Assembly (NCBI RefSeq): GCF_014050225.1
Contig: NZ_JACFXV010000048.1
Coordinates: 7,501 to 71,500 of the forward strand
DNA from: Stappia albiluteola
Lineage (GTDB): Bacteria; Pseudomonadota; Alphaproteobacteria; Rhizobiales; Stappiaceae
Direction of reading: 5' to 3'
DNA: 64,000 bases
Positions 37,094-46,076 of the stretch are shown in pieces; within the stretch, counting starts at the first letter, position 1; each line of letters begins with the position of its first letter. Both the position numbers and the translations under genes were made by a program. The notes below the pieces were generated by a model. That model saw only the letters and a program-made list of their open reading frames with translations. It ran no database searches and was not told the DNA's origin.

Positions 37094-39799
37094 ATGAAAG
37101 ACGCGATGAACGACGCAAGGAAAGAGGTCAAGACCACCTGTCCCTATTGCGGCGTCGGCTGCGGTGTCATCGCCACCGTCGGCGAAGACGGCGCGTTTTC
37201 CGTGCGCGGCGATCCCGACCACCCGGCGAATTTCGGCCGCCTCTGTTCCAAGGGCTCGGCCCTTGCCGAAACGATAGGGCCGGAGGGCCGACTGCTGGAA
37301 CCCGAAGTGATGGGCGAACGGACAGACTGGGACACCGCGCTTTCCTTCGTTGCCGACCGTTTTTCCGAGACCATTGCCGAGCACGGGCCCGACTCGGTCG
37401 CCTTCTATGTTAGCGGCCAGCTTCTCACCGAGGATTATTACGTCGCCAACAAGCTGATGAAGGGCTTCATCGGCTCCGCGAATATCGACACCAATTCCCG
37501 CCTGTGCATGGCCTCCTCGGTCGCCGGCCACCGCCGAGCCTTCGGCTCCGATACGGTGCCGGGAACCTACGAGGATCTGGAGCTTGCCGACCTCGTCGTC
37601 ATCGTCGGCTCCAACATGGCCTGGTGCCATCCTGTCCTCTACCAGCGCCTGGCGGCCGCGAAACAGGCAAGGCCGGGGACAAGGGTCGTGCTGGTCGATC
37701 CGCGCCGGACCATGACCGCCGATATCGCCGATCTTCACCTTCCCCTGAAGCCGGACAGCGACATCGCCCTCTTCAATGGACTGCTGCGCTTTCTCGCGGC
37801 ACCGGAGGGGAGCAAGAGCGACACGGCGGGACGCCCAGCACCTGTCGACGCCGATTATGTGGCAAGCCATACCGAGGGCTTCGACGAGGCGCTCGAAGCC
37901 GCCCTTGCCTACGATATGGCGCGGGTCAGCCGCGAAACGGGCTTGGACGAAGCTCAACTGGCCGAATTCTATGAACTTTTCGCGGGGACGGAGAAAGTCG
38001 TCACCCTTTATAGCCAGGGCGTCAACCAATCCGTCGTCGGCACCGACAAGGTCAACGCGATCCTGAATTGCCATCTGGCGACGGGACGCATCGGCAAGGC
38101 GGGGTCTGGCCCCTTCTCGCTGACGGGGCAACCCAACGCCATGGGCGGACGCGAAGTCGGTGGCCTTGCCAACATGCTCGCCGCGCACATGGCAATCGAA
38201 AACCCGCAACATCGCCAGATCGTTCAGGAATTCTGGGGCTCCCCGACGGTCGCGACAACGCCGGGCAAGAAGGCGGTCGATCTCTTCACCGCCATCGAGG
38301 CCGGGGATATCAAGGCGGTCTGGGTAATGGCGACCAATCCGGTCGACAGCATGCCGGATGCGGACGGCGTCGCCCGCGCGCTTGCCGCCTGTCCCCTCGT
38401 CGTCGTCTCGGATGTCGTCGCCGAAAACGACACGCTGCCCTTCGCGCATGTGCGCCTGCCCGCCGCCGCCTGGGCGGAAAAGGACGGCACGGTCACCAAT
38501 TCGGAGCGCAGGATCTCCAGACAACGCAAGGTGTTATCGCTGCCGGGCAAGGCGAGGCACGACTGGTGGATCGTCTGCGAGGTGGCGAGACGCATGGGCT
38601 TTGCCGACGCCTTCGCCTATGCCGGCCCGCACGAAATCTTCGCCGAGCATGCTGCCATATCCTCGTATCGCAACGACGGGTCGCGCGCCTTCGACATCGG
38701 CGCCCATGCCGCCGTCGACCGGTCCGCCTATGACGGACTTGCGCCCTTCCAGTGGCCGCAACCGGTTGGCAAGCTTGAGAAAACGACGCGATTTTTCGCC
38801 AGGGGCGGCTTTTTTCACCCGGATGGCCGCGCACGGCTTGTCCCTGTCACGTCCCGTTCCGGGCCGGAGGCTTGCAGGGACTTCCCCTTCACCCTGAATA
38901 CCGGGCGTGTGCGCGACCACTGGCACACGATGACCCGGACCGGCCTGTCCCCCCGGCTGTCCTCGCATCTCGGCGAGCCCTTCGCCGAGCTTCATCCCGC
39001 CGATGCCCTGGACCTCGGCGTCGCCGACGCCGATCTCGTCGAGATCGCAAGCCCTTATGGCTCCGTCATCGTCCGTGCGCTGGTCACGGGCCGCCAGCAA
39101 CAGGGCTCCGTCTTCGTTCCCATGCACTGGACCGGGCAGTTTGCGGCACGTGCGCGGGTCGACACGCTTGTCCCCCCGCGCACCGATCCGCATTCCGGCC
39201 AGCCCGCCTCCAAGAACATTGCCGTCCACGTGTCGCGCTTCGCGGCGCAAGCTTATGGATTCGCTGTGCTTTCCAGAAAGCCGGCGGCAATCGACGCCGA
39301 CTATTGGGCGCTTGCCCGTTGCAAGGGCGGCTATCGGCTGGAATTCGCCAGCGCCCACCCCTTTGACGACCGGGAAGCGCTGCTCCGGCGCTGGTGCGGC
39401 GGAACCGGCGAGATTGCCGCCTATCGCGACGCTGCAACCGATGGCTTCCGCGCGGCCGTCTTTGAAGGCGGTCGTCTCCTCGGCGCGCTCTTCACCGCCC
39501 GAGAACCCGTTGCCGTTTCAAGGGCCTGGGCGGCCTCGCAACTGATTGCAGATCACGGGAACGGCGCCCGCCGCGCCTTGGTCGTCGCCGGCAGGTCCGG
39601 CAGCCGAAAGCCCGATCCCGGCGCCCTCGTCTGCTCCTGCTTCGGCGTCGGCGCGAACGATATTCTCGGCGCGATTGCCGGCGGCTGCCACAGCATCGAA
39701 GCCATCGGTCAGCAGGTGAAGGCGGGTACGAATTGCGGCTCCTGCCGGTCGGAAATCAAGGTCCTGCTCGACCGCAGTCTTCCCGTCGCCGCCGAATAG
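37094..39799 (+). CDS. nasA: Assimilatory nitrate reductase catalytic subunit
   Basis: 901 residues of the molybdopterin oxidoreductase family. N-terminal [4Fe-4S] binding: TCPYCGVGCGVIAT with the fourth Cys in GRLCSKGSAL. Mo-domain motifs include NSRLCMASSVAGHRRAFG, TLYSQGVNQS and GRIGKAGSGPFSLTGQPNAMG. A C-terminal BFD-like [2Fe-2S] domain (VCSCFGVGANDI and GTNCGSCRSE) completes the NasA-type layout. It reduces nitrate to nitrite. There is no separate electron-transfer gene here. It ends the nitrate operon. Confidence 0.95.
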   Translation: MKDAMNDARKEVKTTCPYCGVGCGVIATVGEDGAFSVRGDPDHPANFGRLCSKGSALAETIGPEGRLLEPEVMGERTDWDTALSFVADRFSETIAEHGPDSVAFYVSGQLLTEDYYVANKLMKGFIGSANIDTNSRLCMASSVAGHRRAFGSDTVPGTYEDLELADLVVIVGSNMAWCHPVLYQRLAAAKQARPGTRVVLVDPRRTMTADIADLHLPLKPDSDIALFNGLLRFLAAPEGSKSDTAGRPAPVDADYVASHTEGFDEALEAALAYDMARVSRETGLDEAQLAEFYELFAGTEKVVTLYSQGVNQSVVGTDKVNAILNCHLATGRIGKAGSGPFSLTGQPNAMGGREVGGLANMLAAHMAIENPQHRQIVQEFWGSPTVATTPGKKAVDLFTAIEAGDIKAVWVMATNPVDSMPDADGVARALAACPLVVVSDVVAENDTLPFAHVRLPAAAWAEKDGTVTNSERRISRQRKVLSLPGKARHDWWIVCEVARRMGFADAFAYAGPHEIFAEHAAISSYRNDGSRAFDIGAHAAVDRSAYDGLAPFQWPQPVGKLEKTTRFFARGGFFHPDGRARLVPVTSRSGPEACRDFPFTLNTGRVRDHWHTMTRTGLSPRLSSHLGEPFAELHPADALDLGVADADLVEIASPYGSVIVRALVTGRQQQGSVFVPMHWTGQFAARARVDTLVPPRTDPHSGQPASKNIAVHVSRFAAQAYGFAVLSRKPAAIDADYWALARCKGGYRLEFASAHPFDDREALLRRWCGGTGEIAAYRDAATDGFRAAVFEGGRLLGALFTAREPVAVSRAWAASQLIADHGNGARRALVVAGRSGSRKPDPGALVCSCFGVGANDILGAIAGGCHSIEAIGQQVKAGTNCGSCRSEIKVLLDRSLPVAAE

Positions 39800-40369
39800 C
39801 GCCAGCGGGAGCTTTTAGAGCCGAACCCGCGGCCGGCGCACGGGTACACATTTCCGCGATCAACCTGCCATTCCTGCGTCGCACGGCGACACGGCTTGCG
39901 AAATCATGACACGCAAGCGCATTGTCCGATTACTTGTGATTTCCCCCAATACACCTCAATATCAATTCCGCTGCGGCAACCACCTCAAGTCATCACAAGA
40001 ATATCAAAATTAACCTTAATATTTCAAAATTTATATCAAACAATAATCAGTGCTACTCCTACAACTTCAGAATGTGTAAGCTAAATTTTGTTCGAATTAG
40101 TAGAAACACTGACACGCGAAACCAATAAAAGCCTCATCGAGACACCTTTGAGCATCAAGCTTTATTTCCTGGTCAATAGGTTTGCACCGATATTTGCAAT
40201 TATGGTTAATAAATCATTTCTTGACTTATTACGATTTATTTAAAATCCTAACGACCAGTTAAGCGCCAATCGGTCGCCCCGCCACCGCATCCTGCGACCC
40301 TCCCAGGCTGGCAACCGCATTGCGCGCAACCGGGACCGATGGGTCCTCAAGGCATATGCAGAGGCCAGG
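39800..40369. other. AT-rich intergenic region before rpfF-like gene
   Basis: 570 bp without a convincing gene. The left 120 bp are GC-rich; 39900-40260 are AT-rich. A motif starting TTGACTTATT at 40221 runs to TTTATTTAAAAT ending at 40246; a near copy occurs at 47861-47881 before the RpfG-like gene. No clean -35/-10 pair with 17-bp spacing is found. It probably holds the promoter of the synthase gene. Confidence 0.45.
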
Positions 40370-41374
40370 ATGAACAAGATCAATGGTCAACAAGCCGGGA
40401 CCTCGCTCCCATCACCCGGCAGCACGGCCATGACCGAACATGCGTTCGTGCGCGCGCCGACCGACATATCAGCGCTCAGCATGGAGCAGCGCGTAGCGGC
40501 TGAGCGATATCAGGCGATCGACGTCGATTTCGACCCTTCGCTTGGAACCTACTGGTGCACGATGCGCCCGGAAGGGCACTTGTGCTTCACCCACCAGTTG
40601 CTGAGCGATTTCGCCGCCATGCAGGCGTCCATCAGGCGTCTCCACCAGGCCTATGACCGGCCGGGAGAGGCGCATGAAATGCGGTATTTCGCCCTGCGTT
40701 CCGGGCTGCGGGGCGTCTACAATTTCGGCGGCGACCTCAACCTGTTCGTCGACCTGATCCGCGCCGGCGACCGGGAGGGACTGCTGCGTTACGGCAAGGC
40801 CTGTATCGGCGTCATTCACACCAATGCGATGGCCATGGACCTTCCCGTCGTCACCATGGCGGTGGTGCAGGGCGACGCGCTCGGCGGCGGTTTCGAATGC
40901 GCCTTGTCCTTCGACGTCATCATCGCCGAGCGGCAGGCGAAGTTCGGCTTCCCGGAAGTGCTCTTCAACCTGTTCCCCGGGATGGGCGCCTACAGTTTCC
41001 TGTCGCGCCGCCTCGACGGAAGCCGGGCCGAGCGGATGATCCTCAGCGGGCGTATCCACACGGCCGAGGAACTCTATGAGATGGGCCTGATCGATATCCT
41101 GTGCGAAGAGGACCAGGGCCAAGTCGCGGCTCTGGACTACATTGCGCGCAACAGCCGCCGGCACAACGCCCATCAGGCGATCTATCACGCCAGGCGACGG
41201 GTGCAGCCGCTCCCCTTCGAAGAGCTGGAGCAGGTGGTCGAGCTCTGGGTGGACGCCGCCATGCAGCTCAGCGAAGCCGATATGCGCAAGATGCTTCGCC
41301 TGACGACGGCGCAGGATCGCAGGCGACTCGGAACCGGCTCGCTCGGTACGACGGGGATCTTCAATCAGATCTAG
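40370..41374 (+). CDS. rpfF: DSF-type fatty-acid signal synthase (RpfF family)
   Basis: 334 residues of the crotonase fold. The RpfF core is unmistakable: VYNFGGDLNLFVDLIRAGDR, VVQGDALGGGFECALSF with Glu176, FPEVLFNLFPGMGAYSFLSR with Glu196 and ELWVDAAMQL. Glu176 and Glu196 align with the catalytic pair of Xanthomonas RpfF, which dehydrates and hydrolyses 3-hydroxyacyl-ACP to release cis-2-unsaturated fatty acids (DSF). About 50 extra N-terminal residues are present. Start 40370 follows AGAGG. It is 16 bp from the convergent LysR gene and about 7 kb upstream of an RpfC-like kinase. Confidence 0.9.
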   Translation: MNKINGQQAGTSLPSPGSTAMTEHAFVRAPTDISALSMEQRVAAERYQAIDVDFDPSLGTYWCTMRPEGHLCFTHQLLSDFAAMQASIRRLHQAYDRPGEAHEMRYFALRSGLRGVYNFGGDLNLFVDLIRAGDREGLLRYGKACIGVIHTNAMAMDLPVVTMAVVQGDALGGGFECALSFDVIIAERQAKFGFPEVLFNLFPGMGAYSFLSRRLDGSRAERMILSGRIHTAEELYEMGLIDILCEEDQGQVAALDYIARNSRRHNAHQAIYHARRRVQPLPFEELEQVVELWVDAAMQLSEADMRKMLRLTTAQDRRRLGTGSLGTTGIFNQI

Positions 41375-41390
41375 GGTCCGTAGCCTGGTG

Positions 41391-42308
41391 TCAGGCTTCC
41401 CGCTTGATTTCCAGTTCTTTCAGCCGCGTTTCGAGGATCGGGGCCGCGTGGTCGATGAAGGCTCGGACCTTGCCCGCAAGCGAACGCCCCTGCGGATAGA
41501 CCAGGCTCACGGGAACCGGGCCGGGCATGAAGCGGTCGAGCACGAGGCGTAACCGCCCCGCCTCGACCGCATCCTTCACCATGTAGGACAGCGCCATGAA
41601 GACACCGCCGCCGCGCTCGGCCTCGGCGATCGCGGCGGCGGCATCGTTGACGTCGAGCCGCGGGCGGGCTGTGACGGTCAGTTCGCGCGCGCCATCCACG
41701 AAGCGCCAGTCGTCGGAATGCGCCAGGGCGCGCGCGCCGATCGTGACGTGGTCACGGATGTCCGCGGGCTTTTCAAGAGGCGGCGCGCTCGCCAGATATT
41801 CGGGGCTTGCGGCAAGCACCCTTCTCACAGAGCCCACCTTGCGCGCCACCAGGGTGCTGTCGGGCAGATGGGCAATCCGAACCGCAACGTCGATGCCCTC
41901 CTCGACAATGTCCACGACACGGTCGAGGCAGAGGAGACTTGCCGAAATGCGGGGATGCTCATCGAGAAAGGTGGAAAGGATCGGCATCACGCAGATCCGG
42001 CCGAAGGTGACCGACGACGTTATCCGCAAATGCCCGCTCGGCGCCTCCGCCCGGCCGGCAATGCCCTGCTCCACGCTCTCGATATCCGAAAGGATGCGCC
42101 TGCATTCGCCGAGATAGCCCTCGCCCGCCTCGGTGAGCGAAAGGCGTCGCGTCGTGCGGTTGATCAGGCGGGCTCCAAGCCGTTCCTCCAGAGCCGACAC
42201 CGCCCGTGTCACCGCCGGCGGCGACAGGGAGAGCCTCTTTGCACCTTTCGCAAAGCTGCCCGCCTCGGCAACTGCCACGAAGACGCTCATCATGTGCAGC
42301 CGATCCAT
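41391..42308 (-). CDS. LysR-family transcriptional regulator
   Basis: 305 residues. The N-terminal winged HTH is AVAEAGSFAKGAKRLSLSPP followed by AVTRAVSALEERLGARL, with the usual RRLSLTEAG after it. The effector domain holds LRITSSVTFGRICVMPIL. Divergent from the GST gene at 42486 across 177 bp, so GST is the natural target. A T-N11-A site lies at its own start (42314-42330). Confidence 0.92.
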   Translation of the reverse strand: MDRLHMMSVFVAVAEAGSFAKGAKRLSLSPPAVTRAVSALEERLGARLINRTTRRLSLTEAGEGYLGECRRILSDIESVEQGIAGRAEAPSGHLRITSSVTFGRICVMPILSTFLDEHPRISASLLCLDRVVDIVEEGIDVAVRIAHLPDSTLVARKVGSVRRVLAASPEYLASAPPLEKPADIRDHVTIGARALAHSDDWRFVDGARELTVTARPRLDVNDAAAAIAEAERGGGVFMALSYMVKDAVEAGRLRLVLDRFMPGPVPVSLVYPQGRSLAGKVRAFIDHAAPILETRLKELEIKREA

Positions 42309-42313
42309 CTATC

Positions 42314-42330
42314 ATTCCTGATTTCGGAAT
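42314..42330. promoter_or_regulatory. LysR-type T-N11-A site
   Basis: ATTCC (42314-42318), 7-nt spacer, GGAAT (42326-42330): a perfect inverted repeat containing T-N11-A, placed 6 bp before the LysR start codon. This fits autoregulation and control of the divergent GST. Confidence 0.5.
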
Positions 42331-42485
42331 AATATTTTGCGATAATCGTCTATTCCTGCGCGACACGCAATCATGCATCTTATAGCCATGCGGCGGGCGC
42401 CGAGCAGCCGCATCCAACTATTCAAGGTCGCGGGCCCTGTAGCCACGCGCCGCCTTCCTCCGCTTCACTGTTGAAAGGACGACCC

Positions 42486-43106
42486 ATGACCGCGCCGATC
42501 AAGCTTTACCGCAATCCGCTTTCCGGCCACTGCCACCGGGTGGAACTGTTTCTCTCCATCCTCGGCCAGCCGGTCGAATTCATTGATCTCGACATGGGCA
42601 ACGGCGCGCATCTGAAGCCGGACTATCTGGCACTGCATCCTTTCGGCCAGGTGCCGGCGATCGATGACAACGGCACTGCCGTTTGGGACAGCACCGCAAT
42701 TCTCGTCTATCTCGCCCGCAAATACGACAAAAGCGGCCGCTGGATGCCGGAAGAAAAGGCGGTCGAAATCCAGCAGTGGCTGTCGATTGCCTCGCATCTG
42801 CTGGCAAACGGGCCTGCGGCCGCCCGCCTCGTCACGGTATTCGGCGCCAACGTCGACCACGAGCGGGCCAAGACGATCGCCCACCGCCTCTTCGAGGGCT
42901 TGGACAAGGAGCTGGCCGGCCGCGCGTTCCTGACCGGCGACGAGGCCACAATCGCCGACATCGCCTTCTACGCCTACACGGCCCATGCGCCGGAAGGCGA
43001 AGTCTCGCTCGAGCCTTACGCGAACATCCGTGCCTGGCTGAAGCGCGTGGAAGCGCTGGACGGCTTCGTACCGATGCCGAAGACCGCCGTCGGTCTCGCC
43101 GCCTGA
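42486..43106 (+). CDS. Glutathione S-transferase
   Basis: 206 residues. Thioredoxin-like half: LYRNPLSGHCHRVELFLSIL with a Ser in the N-terminal site, HPFGQVPAIDDNG (cis-Pro) and WDSTAILVYLARKY (glutathione site). The helical C-terminal half has FLTGDEATIADIAFYAYTA, the N-capping box. Start 42486 follows GAAAGGACG. Probably controlled by the divergent LysR; possible roles are detoxification or reduction of electrophiles. Confidence 0.92.
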   Translation: MTAPIKLYRNPLSGHCHRVELFLSILGQPVEFIDLDMGNGAHLKPDYLALHPFGQVPAIDDNGTAVWDSTAILVYLARKYDKSGRWMPEEKAVEIQQWLSIASHLLANGPAAARLVTVFGANVDHERAKTIAHRLFEGLDKELAGRAFLTGDEATIADIAFYAYTAHAPEGEVSLEPYANIRAWLKRVEALDGFVPMPKTAVGLAA

Positions 43107-43217
43107 GGCCGGCCTGAATACGGATTGAACTTGCCGCTGCGTGCGGCTTTACGCTGACCGCGATGCCCGCCCTCCCGTGAAGGCGGGCATCCGCTGGTTT
43201 CTGAAGGGATCGGAAAA

Positions 43218-45314
43218 ATGGCCACGACTTCGAACGATGCAGGCAAGCCCTCGCCCTTCCATCGCGGCGAGAAGGCGATACAGGAGCGTGTCGGCGTTTC
43301 CGAGCAGATCGAGACCTTCGGCCGCATGGCGATCCGCAAGTTCATGCCCGATCAGCACCGCAGTTTCTTCAATCAGCTGCCGTTCATCGTGCTGTCCGGT
43401 CTCGACAGGGACGGCTGGCCGAGGCCTGCCATCCTGAGCGGGCCTCCGGGCTTCGTCGCCACGCCCGACCGCCAGAGCGTCTCGATCGCGTCCCGTCCCG
43501 TGAAGGGCGACCCGTTCGAAGACGCCCTCGTCCCCGGCTCGAAGATCGGCGGCCTCGGGATCGAACTGCCGACGAGGCGGCGCAACCGCTTCGCCGCCAC
43601 GGTTTCGTCCTATGGCGACACGCTGGAGCTTGCGCTCGATCAGTCCTTCGGAAACTGCCCGCAATATATCCAGACGCGGAACCTGGCCTTTGTCCGCGAT
43701 CCGAAGGATCACGGCTTCACGCCCGAGCACGCGCGCATGTCCGAATTCGACGAGGAGGCGCTGCGCCATATCTCGACGGCGGATACCTTCTTCATCGCGA
43801 GCGTCGCACCGAACGACGGCGAGGAAGGCAGTGACGAAACAGGCGTGCTCGGCGCCGACATTTCCCATCGCGGCGGCAAGCCCGGTTTCGTGCGTATCGA
43901 CGACAGCCGGACGCTCACCATCCCCGATTTCGCGGGCAATCTCTTCTTCAACACCTTCGGCAACATTCTGCTCAACCCGAGGACGGGACTGCTGTTCCCC
44001 GATTTCGCGACCGGCGACGTCCTCATTCTGGCGGGCGACGCAGAAGTGATCTTCGAGGACCGGGAAATCGCTGCCTTCCGGGGCGCCGAGCGGCTGCTGC
44101 GGTTCCGCCTCGACCACGCGATCCGGCTGCGCCGGGCGCTGCCCTTCCGCTTCGAATTCGGCTCCTATTCGCCGAATTCCCTGATCACCGGCGACTGGAA
44201 GGAAGCCTCCGCGGCGCTGGCGGCCGAACAGTCGCGCAACCGCTATCGTCCCTTCGTGGTGCGCAAGATCGTGCAGGAAAGCACCATCGTGCGCTCCTTC
44301 TACCTGGAAGCCGCGGACGATGGCGGGTTGCCCGCCTTCAAGGCCGGCCAGTTCCTCCCCATCCGGGTGACGCCGGAGGGCGCGCAGGAAGCGGTCACAC
44401 GAACCTACACGCTATCGGGCGTTCCGGGCGACAAGATGCTGCGCATCAGCGTGAAGCGCGAGGAAAACGGCCTTGTCAGCCGCCATCTGCACGATCATGT
44501 GCGCGAAGGCGACATCATCGAAGCGCTGGCACCGCGCGGCCAGTTCACGATCGACACCGCGCATGGCCGGCCCGTGGCGCTGATTGCCGGCGGTATCGGC
44601 GTCACGCCGATGATCTCGATGCTGAAACATCTGGTCATCGAGGATTTCCGGCTGCGCAGGCAGAGGCGGATCCACTTCATCCACGCGGCGCGCACGTCGA
44701 AGGAGCGCGCCTTCCATGAGGAGGTCCGGCGCATCGCAATGTCGGCCGAGGCCGTGCATCTGCACTTCACGCTGGAACAGCAGCTTGAGGGCGACGAGCC
44801 GGGCAAGGATATCCACAGCCGCGGCCGCATCAGCATCGACCTCCTGAAGGCTGTCCTGCCGCTTGACGACTACGACTTCTACATCTGCGGGCCGGCGCCC
44901 ATGATGCAGTCGCTTTACGACGGGCTGCGCGACATCAATATCGCCGACAACCGTATCCATACCGAAGCCTTCGGCCCGGCATCGCTGAAAAGGCGCCCGG
45001 ACAGGCACGAGGCGGTCGCGGCCGAAGCCTCGGGAGAGAGCGCAACCGTGCTGTTCGAAAAGAGCGGCAAGGAAATTCGCTGGACGCAGGCGAGCGGCAC
45101 CCTGCTTGAAGCTGCCGAAGCAGCCGGGCTTTCGCCTCTCTACAGCTGCCGGTCCGGTTCCTGCGGCACCTGCGCGGCACGCCTCAAGGAAGGCAATGTG
45201 CACTACATCGACGAGCCGTCCTTCACGCCGGAAGCCGGCACCGTGCTGACCTGCTGCGCGCGCCCCGAGACCGCGCCGGGATCGGGCGAAGCGCGGGTCG
45301 TGCTGGAGATTTAG
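43218..45314 (+). CDS. PNPOx-like / ferredoxin reductase / [2Fe-2S] ferredoxin fusion
   Basis: 698 residues. Order: an N-terminal pyridoxamine-phosphate-oxidase-like split-barrel flavin domain (about 40-320, WPRPAILSGPPGF and RTGLLFPDFATGD), then an FNR module (RTYTLSG for FAD; LIAGGIGVTPMISML for NAD; FYICGPAPMM) and a plant-type ferredoxin (SCRSGSCGTCAARL with a distal Cys in LTCCARPE). It should pass electrons from NAD(P)H through FAD and the iron-sulfur cluster to a flavin or acceptor site in the first domain. It lies downstream of the GST gene in the same direction. The substrate is unknown. Confidence 0.88.
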   Translation: MATTSNDAGKPSPFHRGEKAIQERVGVSEQIETFGRMAIRKFMPDQHRSFFNQLPFIVLSGLDRDGWPRPAILSGPPGFVATPDRQSVSIASRPVKGDPFEDALVPGSKIGGLGIELPTRRRNRFAATVSSYGDTLELALDQSFGNCPQYIQTRNLAFVRDPKDHGFTPEHARMSEFDEEALRHISTADTFFIASVAPNDGEEGSDETGVLGADISHRGGKPGFVRIDDSRTLTIPDFAGNLFFNTFGNILLNPRTGLLFPDFATGDVLILAGDAEVIFEDREIAAFRGAERLLRFRLDHAIRLRRALPFRFEFGSYSPNSLITGDWKEASAALAAEQSRNRYRPFVVRKIVQESTIVRSFYLEAADDGGLPAFKAGQFLPIRVTPEGAQEAVTRTYTLSGVPGDKMLRISVKREENGLVSRHLHDHVREGDIIEALAPRGQFTIDTAHGRPVALIAGGIGVTPMISMLKHLVIEDFRLRRQRRIHFIHAARTSKERAFHEEVRRIAMSAEAVHLHFTLEQQLEGDEPGKDIHSRGRISIDLLKAVLPLDDYDFYICGPAPMMQSLYDGLRDINIADNRIHTEAFGPASLKRRPDRHEAVAAEASGESATVLFEKSGKEIRWTQASGTLLEAAEAAGLSPLYSCRSGSCGTCAARLKEGNVHYIDEPSFTPEAGTVLTCCARPETAPGSGEARVVLEI

Positions 45315-45758
45315 TCATACGGCGACATCTTCCGCGGAAGCGGCCTGTTTTCCTAGCATCAACGGGAAGATGACCGCATATATATCGGGGCGGCGGCGCT
45401 TGATTGTTGGCCGCCTCGCCCGTCCGCACGGCACCAATAGCGCCCGACAACTAGACCGCGCACGCATTCAGCCCCTGTTTCAGATGAATCGGCAACGTTA
45501 ATTGCCTACAGTCGATGGCAAGCTCAATTTCCTCAACGTTATCATTGGTAAGTATTTTCATCCGTAGAAATGCGTAGTAGCGACAAGAAATAATCAAAAT
45601 TTCTAAATAATGATCAAAGCTCCCGACCTATTCAGCAAATTGAATAGCTAAAAATGCCAGCTAACGGGGAGAGTCCCGTCAGCACAAAGCCGCTAGCAGC
45701 GGCAATTCACTCGGGTGTATAGCAATTTTTTTACGAATTCAGAGTTGAATTCCCGTTC
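45315..45758. other. Intergenic region with two stable hairpins
   Basis: 444 bp without a convincing gene. The right half is AT-rich. Two stem-loops stand out: ACGGG-N6-CCCGT at 45664-45679 and GCCGCT-AGC-AGCGGC at 45689-45703, followed at 45726-45732 by seven Ts that are too far from the stem for a normal terminator. They form a structured leader before the gene at 45759. They resemble no riboswitch I can name. Confidence 0.45.
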
Positions 45759-46076
45759 ATGAAAGAAATTGCTTTCGGTCTCGTATTCGCTGCCCTGGTC
45801 GCGCTTGGCGCGGCAGCCTTGGCCGTCCAACCCCGGCCGGACCTCCCGGTTGCCGTTTTCATGGCACCCGGCAGGCCCACGGAAGACGCCCTGCAAGCGG
45901 TAGTTGCCGCCGATGGCGTTCTTCTGAGCCAGTTCCCGGTGGTCGTGACGCTTGGCCGCGGTACGCAATTCATCGACCGGCTCTATCAGGCCGGCGCTTT
46001 ATTCGTTGGCGATGCCACGGCCCTCGGCCTTTGCATCACGCACAGCCAGGAAGGTGCTTCCTATGCTTGGAATTGA
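45759..46076 (+). CDS. Small membrane-anchored protein next to chemoreceptor
   Basis: 105 residues: one N-terminal hydrophobic segment ([18 protein letters not shown]), then a soluble part with [20 protein letters not shown] and [19 protein letters not shown]. It overlaps the chemoreceptor start by 14 bp, so expression is coupled. No ribosome site is obvious upstream. Resembles small uncharacterised rhizobial envelope proteins; function unknown, possibly a partner of the receptor. Confidence 0.6.
   Translation: MKEIAFGLVFAALVALGAAALAVQPRPDLPVAVFMAPGRPTEDALQAVVAADGVLLSQFPVVVTLGRGTQFIDRLYQAGALFVGDATALGLCITHSQEGASYAWN

Noticed and set aside
45664-45703. Cyclic-di-GMP (GEMM) riboswitch before the small membrane protein gene
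   Set aside because: The conserved GEMM core and tetraloop-receptor sequences are absent; only generic hairpins are present.
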